Shown: positions 19,163 through 28,283 of the stretch, one piece after another
How positions within the stretch are numbered: the first letter of the stretch is position 1
How the letters are laid out: the number at the start of each line of letters is the position of its first letter
NCBI GenBank assembly: GCA_016177705.1
Contig: JACOUT010000009.1
Coordinates: 707,519-771,518, forward strand
Length of the DNA stretch: 64,000 nt
Source of the DNA: Deltaproteobacteria bacterium
GTDB lineage: Bacteria > Myxococcota > UBA727 > VGSZ01
Reading direction: 5' to 3'
Translations under genes and position numbers: made by a program
The notes under the pieces: generated by a model
What the model saw: the letters and a program-made list of their open reading frames with translations, nothing else
Databases searched by the model: none
What the model was told of the DNA's origin: nothing

Positions 19163-21636
19163 GCGGTACCGTCGACGACGGGGGCTTTGCCGGCGCGCTG
19201 TTGCCCGCGCTGCGCTTCGCCGCGCGCGACGACTTCCGCGCGCTCACGCGCCTGCGCGGGCTGGCGGGCCTTGTGGAGGCCGCGGCGCGCACCGCGGGCG
19301 CGCGGGCCGACCAGGCGGTGGTGGCGGCGGCGCGCGCGGCCGCCCACGGCTTCGACGAGGCGAGCGCCGACGACAAGCGCGCGCGCGTGCAACGGTTGCT
19401 CGCGCTGCTCGAGGCGCCACGGTCAACAGCGCTACCCACCGCAGCGCCACCGACCGCAGCGCTGCCCTCGGCGCCCGCGCGACCCGCGCCGCGCGCGCGC
19501 AAACAAAGCGCGCCCGCCGTCGACGCGCTGGCGTTCCCCGTGTCGAGCTTGCGCGGCATCGGCCCGCGTCGCGCCGCCGAGCTGGGCGCGCGCGGGCTCG
19601 CGACCGTGGGCGACTTGCTGTTCACGCTGCCGCGCACCTACGAGGACCGCCGCGCCGTGCGCCGCATCGCCGAGCTCGTGCCCGGCGGCGTGGCCGTGGT
19701 GAGCGGCACCGTGGTGGCGTCCTCCGCCATCGGCTTTGGCGCGCGCGGGCGCCGCTACGAGGTCAGCCTCGACGACGGCAGCGGCGTCGTGCGGCTGGTG
19801 TTCTTCCACTACCGGCTGCCCGAGATGCAACAGCGCTTCGCGCGCGGCGCGCTCGTCACCGCCGCGGGCGAGGTCACCGAGCGGCAGGGGCTGCTGCAGA
19901 TGGTGCACCCGAAGGTAGCGGCGGGTGAGCGCACCGCGACGCTCGGCGGCGTGCACCCGGTCTACCCCGAGATCGGCGGGCTGCACCCGCTCGCGCTCGG
20001 CGCCGCCGTGCAGGCAGCGCTCGAGCGCGCGCGCGCCGCGGGCGTGCCCGATCCCCTGCCCGAGCGCCTGCGGCGCGCGGCGGGCGTCATCGACCTCCTC
20101 CCGGCGCTCGAGCTGCTGCATGCGCCCAAGGACGAGGTAGACGAGGCCGCGCTCGCCGAGCTGATCGAGCGGCGCTCGGCCGGCCACAAGCGCCTGGCCT
20201 TCGAGGAGCTGTTCGTGCTCGGCACCGCGCTCGCGCTGCGCCGGCGCGCGGCGCACGTCGAGCCGGCGCCCGCGGCCGCCATGGTCGGCGCGCCCGGCGA
20301 CGAGCGCGCGGCCATCGCGCGGCTGTTGCCGTTCGTGCCCACGCGCGCCCAGGCGCGCTGCATCGAGGAGGTGCTTGCCGAGCTGGCGCGGCCGGTGCCG
20401 ATGGCGCGTCTGCTGCAAGGCGACGTCGGCAGCGGCAAGACCGCGGTAGCGGCGGCGGCGTGCCTGCGGGTGGTGCGCGCGGGCATGCAGGCGGCCGTGA
20501 TGGCGCCCACCGAGCTGTTGGCCGCGCAGCACACGGCGACGTTGAAACGTCTGTTCGCGCCGCTCGGCGTGCGCGTCGAGCAGTTGACCGGCGGCCTGCC
20601 CGCCAAGGCGCGCCGCCTGGTGGCCGCGCGCCTGGCCAACCGCGACGTCGACGTGGTGGTGGGCACGCACGCGCTCTTGTCCGGCGACGTGGCGTTCGCG
20701 CAGCTCTGCCTGTGCGTCATCGACGAGCAGCACCGCTTCGGCGTGGTGCAGCGCAGCGTGCTGCGCGGCAAGGGCCCGGTGCAGGACGGCGTGCAGCTCG
20801 TGCCGCACCTGTTGGTCATGACCGCCACCCCCATCCCGCGCTCGCTCGCGCTCACGGTCTACGGCGACTTGAGCGTCAGCGTGCTCGACGAGCTGCCGCC
20901 CGGTCGCACGCCGGTGGCGACGCGCGTGGTGCGCGATCCGTCGGAGGCGCACCAGGAGATCCGCGCGGCGCTCTCGAGGAACGAGCGCGCCTTCGTCGTC
21001 TTCCCGCTGATCGACGAGAGCGAGAAGCTCGATAACGCCGCCGCCACCGCCGGCTATGAGGAGCTGCGCGCAGAGCTCGGCGAGCAGGTGGCGCTGGTGC
21101 ACGGTCGGCTCGACGCCAAGACGCGCGACGCCGCCATGGCCCGCTTCGTCGCCGGTGAGGCGCGCGTCTTGGTCTCGACCACGGTGATCGAGGTGGGCGT
21201 GGACGTGCCCGAGGCCACCGTGATGGTGGTGCGGGACGCCGAGCGCTTCGGCCTGGCGCCGCTGCACCAGTTGCGCGGGCGCGTCGGGCGCAGCGCGCGC
21301 CCGAGCCGGTGCCTGCTGGTGGTCGGGCGCGGCGCCGGCCCCGACGCGCGCCGACGCCTGGAGGCGCTCGAGCGCACCAACGACGGCTTCACCATCGCCG
21401 AGGAGGACCTGGCCATCCGCGGACCGGGCGACGTGCTCGGCACGCGGCAGTCGGGCCTGCCGTCGCTCGCGTTCTCGGACTTCGTGCGCCACGCGCCGCT
21501 CATCGAGCGGGCGCGCGCGCTCGCCGACGAGCTGGTGGCGGCCGATGCCACCTTGTCCCACCCCGACCACGCGGGGCTGCGCCGCCTGGTGTTCGAGCGC
21601 TACGCGGCGCGCCTGGCGCTCACCGCGGCGGGTTAG
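19138..21636 (+). CDS. recG: ATP-dependent DNA helicase RecG
   Basis: The 832-residue protein carries an OB-fold wedge domain (GTVVASSAIGFGARGRRYEV), Walker A GDVGSGKT near 428-435, DEQH (Walker B) near 529-532, MTATPIPRSLALTVYGD, and LRGRVGRS in the second helicase domain, ending with the TRG-type region. It remodels stalled replication forks and Holliday junctions. It is ~130 residues longer than typical RecG because of an N-terminal Ala/Pro-rich extension. The GTG start at 19138 overlaps the preceding gene by 25 bp; a later internal start cannot be excluded. Confidence 0.93.
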   Translation: MAQGTPTLSGTVDDGGFAGALLPALRFAARDDFRALTRLRGLAGLVEAAARTAGARADQAVVAAARAAAHGFDEASADDKRARVQRLLALLEAPRSTALPTAAPPTAALPSAPARPAPRARKQSAPAVDALAFPVSSLRGIGPRRAAELGARGLATVGDLLFTLPRTYEDRRAVRRIAELVPGGVAVVSGTVVASSAIGFGARGRRYEVSLDDGSGVVRLVFFHYRLPEMQQRFARGALVTAAGEVTERQGLLQMVHPKVAAGERTATLGGVHPVYPEIGGLHPLALGAAVQAALERARAAGVPDPLPERLRRAAGVIDLLPALELLHAPKDEVDEAALAELIERRSAGHKRLAFEELFVLGTALALRRRAAHVEPAPAAAMVGAPGDERAAIARLLPFVPTRAQARCIEEVLAELARPVPMARLLQGDVGSGKTAVAAAACLRVVRAGMQAAVMAPTELLAAQHTATLKRLFAPLGVRVEQLTGGLPAKARRLVAARLANRDVDVVVGTHALLSGDVAFAQLCLCVIDEQHRFGVVQRSVLRGKGPVQDGVQLVPHLLVMTATPIPRSLALTVYGDLSVSVLDELPPGRTPVATRVVRDPSEAHQEIRAALSRNERAFVVFPLIDESEKLDNAAATAGYEELRAELGEQVALVHGRLDAKTRDAAMARFVAGEARVLVSTTVIEVGVDVPEATVMVVRDAERFGLAPLHQLRGRVGRSARPSRCLLVVGRGAGPDARRRLEALERTNDGFTIAEEDLAIRGPGDVLGTRQSGLPSLAFSDFVRHAPLIERARALADELVAADATLSHPDHAGLRRLVFERYAARLALTAAG

Positions 21637-22363
21637 CGACGTAGCTCCCCGCCAACGCCTGCTGCTCGAGCGCGCGCTCGAGCTGGTCGCGCTCGGCCTC
21701 GAGCTTCTTGCGCTCGGCGACCGCGTGGTAGCCGAAGCTCCTGGCGGCGAGCTCGCCGCGCAACGCGAACAGCCGGCGCACCTGGGCCACGGTGTCGGCG
21801 TCCACCAGGGTGATGCGCTCGCAGCCGTCCGGATCGCCGTCGGGTGCCTGCTCGACCATGTCCTTGGCCGTGAGCGCCACCGGGCCACCGGCGGTCATGC
21901 GCCAGGTCTTGATCACTACCGGCGCGCCGAGCGTGCGCGAGCACTTGACCAGGCGGGCGAGCGCGATGCGCTCGATCAGATCGCTCATGCGCTGTAGCTC
22001 GTCGACACGGCGCTGCACCTCCTTGACGATCTCCGGGCGCGCCAGGCGGGCGGTCACCTCCGCGAGCTCGGCCTCGGCGCGCGCCAGCTCGATGCGGAAG
22101 GCGAGCAGCGGTAGCGTCGGGTCGAGGTGGGCGCGCTCGAGCTCTTCCTCCAACTTCGTGCGTTTGGCGGGCGTGGCCGCGGCAGGGGCCGGGGCCTCGC
22201 GTTCGAGCGCGGTCAGGCGGGCGCGTAGCTCGGCCTGCCCGGGGCTGTCGTCGACCGGCGGCGCCTCCTCGATCGCCGGCGCGCCCGCCGCGCCACCGAA
22301 GCCCGCCTCCTGCGCCGCCAACAGGGGCAGCACGTGGGCGAGCAAGGACGGGAGAGTCGGCAT
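21620..22363 (-). CDS. Coiled-coil protein of unknown function
   Basis: The 247-residue protein has a short hydrophobic N-terminus, a Pro/Ala-rich segment, then a long heptad-containing region (from ~70 to 140) and a second coiled coil near the C-terminus (ERKKLEAERDQLERALEQQAL). The block between them (VVIKTWRMTAGGPVALTAKDMVEQ ...) may be a small beta domain. No family is recognised. Its 3' end overlaps the 3' end of recG by 17 bp in convergent orientation, an unusual arrangement that limits independent evolution of both tails. Confidence 0.65.
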   Translation of the reverse strand: MPTLPSLLAHVLPLLAAQEAGFGGAAGAPAIEEAPPVDDSPGQAELRARLTALEREAPAPAAATPAKRTKLEEELERAHLDPTLPLLAFRIELARAEAELAEVTARLARPEIVKEVQRRVDELQRMSDLIERIALARLVKCSRTLGAPVVIKTWRMTAGGPVALTAKDMVEQAPDGDPDGCERITLVDADTVAQVRRLFALRGELAARSFGYHAVAERKKLEAERDQLERALEQQALAGSYVANPPR

Positions 22364-22399
22364 CCGGCGACCATCCTATGCGGCGCGCGCGCCCTCGGG

Positions 22400-22405
22400 T
22401 AGCTT
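22400..22405 (+). promoter_or_regulatory. Candidate -10 element (leaderless type)
   Basis: TAGCTT ends 6 nt before the ATG at 22412. No Shine-Dalgarno sequence is present in the intervening bases. Confidence 0.3.
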
Positions 22406-22411
22406 TGCGCC

Positions 22412-22744
22412 ATGCGCGTCGTCGTCGTCGTGTTGGTGGTCGCCGCCGCGGCCCTCGCCTCTTCCTGCGGGCCCAAGGTCAACTGCGAGAACCTGTGCAC
22501 GCGCACCATGCTGTGCCAGATCACGTTTGCGCCCCTGGACGACCTCGAGGGCGAGAAGATCGACAGTGGCGAGCGCACCGCAGCGGAGAGCTGCGCGCTC
22601 GGCTGCGAGGACCAGCCCGCGGTCACGCCCGAGTCGGCCGCGTGCGTCGACGAGGCGACCAACGCGAGTCAGGACCCCGCCATCTGTCAGGACACCGTGC
22701 TCGCCTGCTTCGGCGCAGACGTCGCGCAGGCGCAAGAGCCCTAG
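22412..22744 (+). CDS. Small Cys-rich lipoprotein
   Basis: The 110-residue protein begins with a lipoprotein signal whose lipobox is LASSC (Cys19). The mature part is acidic and has seven further cysteines (pattern C..LC....LC ... C..GC ... C ... C ... C), suggesting a disulfide-stabilised periplasmic domain. No family is recognised. Its TAG shares the palindrome CTAG with the stop codon of the convergent lipoprotein gene. Confidence 0.65.
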   Translation: MRVVVVVLVVAAAALASSCGPKVNCENLCTRTMLCQITFAPLDDLEGEKIDSGERTAAESCALGCEDQPAVTPESAACVDEATNASQDPAICQDTVLACFGADVAQAQEP

Positions 22745-23232
22745 AAGCCGTCCACGGCAGCGTCGGTGCCGAGCGCGGCGCGCAGGTCGTCCCGCGCGAG
22801 CGAGAACGCCACCGTCCAACGGCCTGGGCAGTCGTCAACGGCGTTCGACAGGCGGTCGTCGAACGAGACACGCAGGCCGCCGTCGCACACCTCCACCGTG
22901 GCCGCGTCGCGCGCCTCGACACAGCGGGTCTGCACCAGGCGGCGCCCCACCGCCACGAACGCCGCGTCGTTGGTGAAGTCGACGGCGCCGACCACGGCGG
23001 CGATCTGCTCGGGCGACGAGCTCGGCAAGCACTCGAGCGACAGGAAGCTCTCGAACACCGCAGCGTCGTCGTAGTGCAGCTCTCCCTCGTAGACGGCGCC
23101 CGCCTCGCACTGCAGGTCGATGGGCGTGGTGGCGACGGCGCGGCATGGTCGCCCGCACCCCGGCGCCGCGAGCGCGAGCAGCGCGCCGGCCGCACCGACG
23201 ACGACCACCGCGAGGGCGGCGCGCACCGTCAC
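22741..23232 (-). CDS. Lipoprotein of unknown function, end of the purA-cyclase operon
   Basis: The 163-residue protein starts at a GTG (23232) that overlaps the TGA of the TPR gene upstream. The signal peptide ends in lipobox LAAPGC, followed by another Cys. The mature domain contains paired cysteines (CEAG, LECLP, TRCVEA, EVCDGG, DDCPG) and strands such as AAFVAVGRRLVQTRC. It has no recognisable domain and is probably anchored in the outer or inner membrane facing the periplasm. It is the last gene of the four-gene purA operon. Confidence 0.65.
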   Translation of the reverse strand: MTVRAALAVVVVGAAGALLALAAPGCGRPCRAVATTPIDLQCEAGAVYEGELHYDDAAVFESFLSLECLPSSSPEQIAAVVGAVDFTNDAAFVAVGRRLVQTRCVEARDAATVEVCDGGLRVSFDDRLSNAVDDCPGRWTVAFSLARDDLRAALGTDAAVDGF

Positions 23233-23534
23233 GCGAGCGTCTCCAGCAGCTCGCGCATCTCCGCCTCGGCGTGGCCATCGCCGGCCGCGCGGGCGCGCGC
23301 CAGGCCGGCCTCGAGCTCGGCGCGCGCCTGCTCGACGTCGCCGCGCTCGGCGTACACCTGCGCGCACATGAAGTAGGCCGGCACGTACCCTGGATCGATC
23401 TCGTGCACCTTGGCGAAGGTGGCCACCGCCTCATCGGCGCGCCCGAGCGAGCGGTACTCCATGGCCAAGCCATACCACGGCAGCGGCTTCTTCGACTTGG
23501 CGGCGAGCGCGAGCAATTGGTCGAGCGACGGCAT
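23229..23534 (-). CDS. Small TPR protein
   Basis: The 101-residue cytoplasmic protein consists of about two TPR motifs (WYGLAMEYRSLGRADEAVATFAKVHEIDPGYVPAYFMCAQVYAERGDVEQARAELEAGL, read in order). The ATG at 23534 follows GGAG by 8 nt; a TTG 15 bp upstream is an inferior start. Proteins of this size pair with a partner rather than act alone. It lies 18 bp after the adenylate cyclase gene and overlaps the lipoprotein gene that follows. Confidence 0.75.
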   Translation of the reverse strand: MPSLDQLLALAAKSKKPLPWYGLAMEYRSLGRADEAVATFAKVHEIDPGYVPAYFMCAQVYAERGDVEQARAELEAGLARARAAGDGHAEAEMRELLETLA

Positions 23535-23552
23535 GGGGTGACTCCGCAAGGC

Positions 23553-24863
23553 TCAGGCGAGCCCGTAGACCTGGATCGGCTCGACGCGCCCCTTCACCTG
23601 CACGCCGCCGAGCGGACGAAGCGGCGGCACGCCGGGCGCGCCGTCGGCAGCGGCCGCAGCGGCGCTCGAGATCAGCACCGAGACACCGAGGTCCTTGGTC
23701 TGGCCCTCGAGGCGGCTCGCGACGTTCACGGTGTCGCCGATGACCGTGTATTGCGCGCGCTCGGGCGTGCCGATGTTGCCCGCCACCAGCACGCCGCGGT
23801 GCACGCCGATGCCGTGGCGCAGCGGCGGCAGGCCACGGGAGGCGCGCCGAAGGTTGAGGTCGGCGAGTGCGTGCTCCATGCCGACCGCCGCCCGCAGCGC
23901 GCACGCGGCGTCGTCCGGCTTGGGCGTGGGCACGCCGAACACTGCCATGACGGCGTCGCCGATGTACTTGTCGACGACCCCGCCCGCCTCGCGGATGGCC
24001 GCGACCGCCGCCTCCAGGTACTCGTTCAGCTCCGCCACCACCTGCTCGGGCTCCTTCCCCTCGGACGCCGTGGTGAAGCCGCGCAGGTCGGCGAACAGCA
24101 CCGCCGCCTCCTGGCGCACGCCGCCCAGCGGGATCTCGTCGAGGGCAAGGCTGGCGCTCGCCACCTCCTCGGAGACGTAGGCGCCGAGGCGCGCGCGCGC
24201 CCGCTCGCCCGACAACGTGAGGCGCGCCGCCTCGAGCGCCAGCTCGCGCGTGCGGCGCGCCGAGAACCAGCCGTAGAGCGCGGCGCCGAGGATGAGCAGG
24301 TACACTGCCAACACGCTCGGCCCGCCGTTGAAGGCGCGGCCAGCGTTCCAGGTATTGTCGGCGAGCACGATGGGCAAGAGGCCGAGCGCGATGGTGCCGG
24401 CGGCGACCAGCGCGCCGCTCCGGGTCATGCGCAGCGCCGCGCCCACGATGACCAGGTAGACGATGCCGAGCCCCGCGACGCGCGTGACGCCGAAGTAGAG
24501 CGACGGCGGGCGCACCACGTACATGGCGAAGAGCGAGAGCACGAGCGCGCAGTCGAACAGCACGGAGACGATGACCAGGCGGCTGGTGATGCGCCGTCGC
24601 GCAAGCCACCACAGCGTACCCAGCGACCAGCCGATGGCGACGACGGCCACCGCCTCCACCACGTAGGCGCTGGTGATGCCCGCGAGCAGCTCGTACCAGG
24701 TGACCGCCGGCCACAAGACCAGGAAGGCGGTGGCGATGCCCAGGCGCGACCACGCGGCCATCACCTCGCCGTGGTGCGCGGCCTGCTCGATGGTGTCGCC
24801 CACCACCGCCATGGCCCGCTCGAGCGCCCGCCCCCCCGAGGTCGCGCGGCGCGGGTCGATCAT
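23553..24863 (-). CDS. Class III adenylate cyclase, integral membrane
   Basis: The 436-residue protein has an N-terminal membrane domain with about six hydrophobic helices (residues ~40-205), a short helical linker, and a class III cyclase catalytic domain. Metal-binding aspartates are seen in LFADLRGFTT and in DKYIGDAVMAVFG. The Lys of DKYIGD and the Asp of YTVIGDTVNVASRLE are the residues that favour ATP over GTP, so cAMP is the expected product. Its ATG overlaps the purA stop (ATGA). The layout resembles membrane-sensor cyclases such as those of Myxococcus, though the ligand is unknown. Confidence 0.9.
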   Translation of the reverse strand: MIDPRRATSGGRALERAMAVVGDTIEQAAHHGEVMAAWSRLGIATAFLVLWPAVTWYELLAGITSAYVVEAVAVVAIGWSLGTLWWLARRRITSRLVIVSVLFDCALVLSLFAMYVVRPPSLYFGVTRVAGLGIVYLVIVGAALRMTRSGALVAAGTIALGLLPIVLADNTWNAGRAFNGGPSVLAVYLLILGAALYGWFSARRTRELALEAARLTLSGERARARLGAYVSEEVASASLALDEIPLGGVRQEAAVLFADLRGFTTASEGKEPEQVVAELNEYLEAAVAAIREAGGVVDKYIGDAVMAVFGVPTPKPDDAACALRAAVGMEHALADLNLRRASRGLPPLRHGIGVHRGVLVAGNIGTPERAQYTVIGDTVNVASRLEGQTKDLGVSVLISSAAAAAADGAPGVPPLRPLGGVQVKGRVEPIQVYGLA

Positions 24864-26158
24864 GCCAGCGGATCCTCGAGCACGATCTCCTGGCCGCGTC
24901 CGGGCCCAGCGGCGAGGATGGAGAGGCGCACACCCAAGCGCCCCGCGATGGCGGTGGCGTAGTCGCGCGCGGCAGCCGGCAGGTCGGCGAGCGAGCGCGG
25001 GCGGTCGGGCACGTCGCCGAAGCCGGCGAAGGTCTCGTAGACCGGCTTGGCGCGCGCGAGCACCGCGACGTCATGGGGGAAGCGCTCGACGCGCTTGCCG
25101 TCAATCTCATAGGCCACGCACACGTGCAGGTCGCCGAAGCCGGCCAGCACGTCGAGCTTGGTGAGCGCCAAGTCGGTGATGCCGTTCAGGCGCGTGGCGT
25201 AGCGCAACGCCACCAGGTCGAGCCAGCCGCAACGGCGCGGCCGGCCGGTGGTGGCGCCGTACTCGTTGCCGCGGTCGCGCAGCGAGGTGCCGAGCGGCTC
25301 GGCCAGCTCGGTCGGGAACGGGCCCTCGCCGACGCGCGTGGCGTAGGCCTTGGCAACCCCCACCACGCGGCCGAGCAACTGCGGGCCCACGCCCGCGCCC
25401 ACCGACGCATGGCCGGCCACGCAGTTCGACGACGTCACGTAGGGGTACGTGCCGTGGTCGAGATCGAGTAGCGCGCCCTGCGCGCCCTCGAACAGGATTC
25501 GCTTGCCCGCGGCCGCGGCCTCAGCCACCAGCTCGCCGGCGTCGTCGACGTAGGGCTTGAGCTTCTCGCCGTGCGCGCGCATTCGCGCGATCATCTCCTC
25601 GATCTCGTCGCCGCGGTAGGACTCGGCGCCCACCGCCTCGAGCATGGAGTTGGCGTACATGGCGCCCTGGCGGATCATCTCGGGCACCTTGGCCCGGTCG
25701 ACGATGTCGTGCATGCGCATACCGCGGCGCGCCGCTTTGTCCTCGTAGGCGGGGCCGATGCCGCGGCCGGTGGTGCCGAGCTTGCCGGCGCCGCGCTGCG
25801 CCTCGCGCGCCTTGTCGATGCGCTTGTGGAACGGCAGGATGACGTGCGCCTCGTCAGCGATGACCAGGCGCTTGGCGTCGGTCAAAAGCTTGCGCGCCGC
25901 CAGCATCTCCATCTCTTGCAGCAGCACCTCGGGGTCAACGACGCAGCCGGCGCCGATGACGCAGATCTTGCCGGGGTGCAGCACGCCCGACGGCACGATG
26001 TGCAGGATGGTGGTGGCGCCATCGACCACCACGGTGTGCCCGGCGTTGTTGCCGCCGTGAAAGCGCACCACCAGGTCGGCGCGCTCGCTCAGACGATCGA
26101 CGATGCGCCCCTTACCCTCGTCGCCCCACTGCGCCCCGATGCAGACCGCGTTACCCAT
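24860..26158 (-). CDS. purA: Adenylosuccinate synthetase
   Basis: The 432-residue protein begins with the GTP-binding motif GAQWGDEGKGRIVD, followed by RFHGGNNAGHTVV and later GTTGRGIGPAYEDK and the base-recognition region TTGRPRRCGWLD. It catalyses the GTP-dependent condensation of IMP and aspartate, the first committed step to AMP. The length is standard. It is the first gene of a compact operon with adenylate cyclase, and the 51 bp to the next upstream gene is enough for a promoter. Confidence 0.96.
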   Translation of the reverse strand: MGNAVCIGAQWGDEGKGRIVDRLSERADLVVRFHGGNNAGHTVVVDGATTILHIVPSGVLHPGKICVIGAGCVVDPEVLLQEMEMLAARKLLTDAKRLVIADEAHVILPFHKRIDKAREAQRGAGKLGTTGRGIGPAYEDKAARRGMRMHDIVDRAKVPEMIRQGAMYANSMLEAVGAESYRGDEIEEMIARMRAHGEKLKPYVDDAGELVAEAAAAGKRILFEGAQGALLDLDHGTYPYVTSSNCVAGHASVGAGVGPQLLGRVVGVAKAYATRVGEGPFPTELAEPLGTSLRDRGNEYGATTGRPRRCGWLDLVALRYATRLNGITDLALTKLDVLAGFGDLHVCVAYEIDGKRVERFPHDVAVLARAKPVYETFAGFGDVPDRPRSLADLPAAARDYATAIAGRLGVRLSILAAGPGRGQEIVLEDPLA

Positions 26159-26209
26159 GCGCCGTTTCTGACGGGTACGGTGCGCCCGGTCAAGGGCACG
26201 AACGGCGCG

Positions 26210-28273
26210 TCACGGTGTCGTGCAATTGCGTTCGATCTCGACGAGCGCGGTCTCGTAGCCGGCGCGCAGCTCGACGGCGCGCTTGAGGGCCTTGCAGCCT
26301 GCGTCCTTCTTCGCCTGCTTGAGGTAGAGCGAGCCGAGCTGGTAGTGGGCCTCGGCGAGGTCGGGCGAGCACTCGACCGCCTTCTTGAGCGACTTCTCGA
26401 CGACCGCCGCACCGGCGCCCGTGTTGTTCTGCGCGAACGCCAGGTAGAACCATGCCTTGCCGAGCTTCGGCTGGTCCTCGGCGGCCCGCTTCAACTCCTT
26501 GAGCGCCTCGGCGTTCTTGCCGTCCTCGAGCAGCATGCGGCCGAGGTCGGCGCGCGCGGCCGCCTGACCGGCGTCGAGCGCCAGCGCCTCACGGATGCGC
26601 TTCTTGGCGCCCTCCTTGTCGCCGAGCGCGTAGGCCACCTCGCCGGCGGCGGCGAGCGCGCTCGGGTTCTTGGCGTCGAGCGCCAGCGCGGCGTCGAACG
26701 CCTCCCGGGCGGCCGGCGCGTTGCCCTGCTGCAGGTGGTGCTGGCCGAGCGCGAGGTGGATGCGCGGATCCTTGGGGGTCGCGGCCACACCCTCGTCGAG
26801 GATCTGGCGCGCGCGCGGCGAGCGGCCTTGCTGCACCTCGGCCTCCGCCAGCGCCACGCGCACGTCGAGCGACGACGGGTCGAGGTCCAGGCCCTTCTCG
26901 CCGAGCTTGACGGCGCGACGCACGTCGCCCTCCTCATTCCTCACCAGCAGCACACGCATGAGCTGGGCGCGATTGGGCGCGTCGTGCTCGTCGGCGTCGA
27001 TGGCGGCCCAGTACTCGCCCACCGCCAGGCTCAGGTCGCCCTGCTCGAGGTAGATGTCGCCCAGGCGCCGATGCGACGATGCGTCCTCGGGGTTACTGCG
27101 CAGCGCCTCCTTATAGACGCGCAGCGCCTTCGCCGAGTCGCCGAGCTGGTAATAGACCTCGCCGAGGTAGAACTTGGCGTCCGCCATCTCGGGCGCCGCC
27201 TGCAACGCCTTCTCGAACGCGGCGCGCGCCTCCTTGAACTTGCGCATCTTGAACGACACCAGACCGACGTTGTAGAGCGCGTCCGCGAAGCGTGGGTCGA
27301 CGGCGGTCGCCTTCTGGAATGCGGCCAGCGCCTCCTCGTGCTTGCCGGCCTTGTCGAAGGCGACGCCCATGTTGTTGTGGGCCTTGGCCAGGTCGGGCTT
27401 GAGCCGCACCGCTTCCTTGAAGGCGCTGACGGCTGCCTCGTGCTCGGCGAGGCGGACGTAGAGCACGCCGAGGTTGTAGTGCACGTCCGCGTCCTTGGGC
27501 GCCTCGGCGCGTGCGCGCGTCAGCAAGCCGAGCGCCTCGTTCGGTTGGCCGCGGTCGGCGATCAGGCGGCCCTGCTCGAGCAGGATGTCGATGCGCCGCT
27601 CGCTCCCCTCGGGCGCCAGGTTGAGCGCGGTGGCGTAGGCGGCTTGCGCCTCCTCGAAGCGGCCGAGCTCGCGGAAGGCGTCGGCGAGCGCGAACTGCAC
27701 GTCGAGGTTGCCCGCGAAGTCCTTGCCGATCGTCTCCCAAGTGGCGAGCGCCTCGGGCAGCTTGGACTCGAGGAACTGAGCGCGCGCCAGGTCGAGGCGG
27801 TACTCGACGTTGCCGTCGAGCGTGGTGGCGGTGCGATACAGCTCCGTCGCCGCAGCGACGTTGCCGGCGCCCTCTTCGATCAGGCCGAGCGCCTGGTGTG
27901 CCTCGGCGCGCTTCGGATCGATCTCGATGGCACGCCGGGCCTCGCGCCGGGCGTCATCGACCTTGCCTGCCCGCGCGAACGCCGCTGCGAGCGTCTGGTG
28001 CGCCTCGGGATCCTCGGGATCCTTGCGCACGAGCTCCTCGTAGAACGGAATGCCCGGCAGCTTGGGAGACGGCTCGGTCGGCCCTTCCGACATGATGGCG
28101 GCGTCGCGCGGCTCGCTTGGTCCTGGGGCGTCGACCGGCGCCTCGGCCGCCGGCGTTCCGGCATCGCCGGACGTGGCCGGCGCTCCTTGCGCAAGCGCTG
28201 CCGCGGGCAGCACCAGCGCCGGCACCACCAACGCGGCCACGATCAGGGTGAGGTGGGAACGTTTGGCTCTCAT
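26210..28273 (-). CDS. Exported TPR-repeat protein, last gene of the Glt-like cluster
   Basis: The 687-residue protein has a signal peptide (about residues 1-29, cleavage after ALAQG), then ~14 canonical TPR units from residue ~70 to the C-terminus (for example VHYNLGVLYVRLAEHEAAVSAFKEAV). It is therefore a periplasmic solenoid. It lies 10 bp downstream of the coiled-coil lipoprotein gene and is probably in the same transcript. In size and location it could correspond to a periplasmic TPR component (GltE/AglT type) of the Glt complex, but this is inferred from context. Confidence 0.8.
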   Translation of the reverse strand: MRAKRSHLTLIVAALVVPALVLPAAALAQGAPATSGDAGTPAAEAPVDAPGPSEPRDAAIMSEGPTEPSPKLPGIPFYEELVRKDPEDPEAHQTLAAAFARAGKVDDARREARRAIEIDPKRAEAHQALGLIEEGAGNVAAATELYRTATTLDGNVEYRLDLARAQFLESKLPEALATWETIGKDFAGNLDVQFALADAFRELGRFEEAQAAYATALNLAPEGSERRIDILLEQGRLIADRGQPNEALGLLTRARAEAPKDADVHYNLGVLYVRLAEHEAAVSAFKEAVRLKPDLAKAHNNMGVAFDKAGKHEEALAAFQKATAVDPRFADALYNVGLVSFKMRKFKEARAAFEKALQAAPEMADAKFYLGEVYYQLGDSAKALRVYKEALRSNPEDASSHRRLGDIYLEQGDLSLAVGEYWAAIDADEHDAPNRAQLMRVLLVRNEEGDVRRAVKLGEKGLDLDPSSLDVRVALAEAEVQQGRSPRARQILDEGVAATPKDPRIHLALGQHHLQQGNAPAAREAFDAALALDAKNPSALAAAGEVAYALGDKEGAKKRIREALALDAGQAAARADLGRMLLEDGKNAEALKELKRAAEDQPKLGKAWFYLAFAQNNTGAGAAVVEKSLKKAVECSPDLAEAHYQLGSLYLKQAKKDAGCKALKRAVELRAGYETALVEIERNCTTP

Positions 28274-28283
28274 CCCATCCCCC

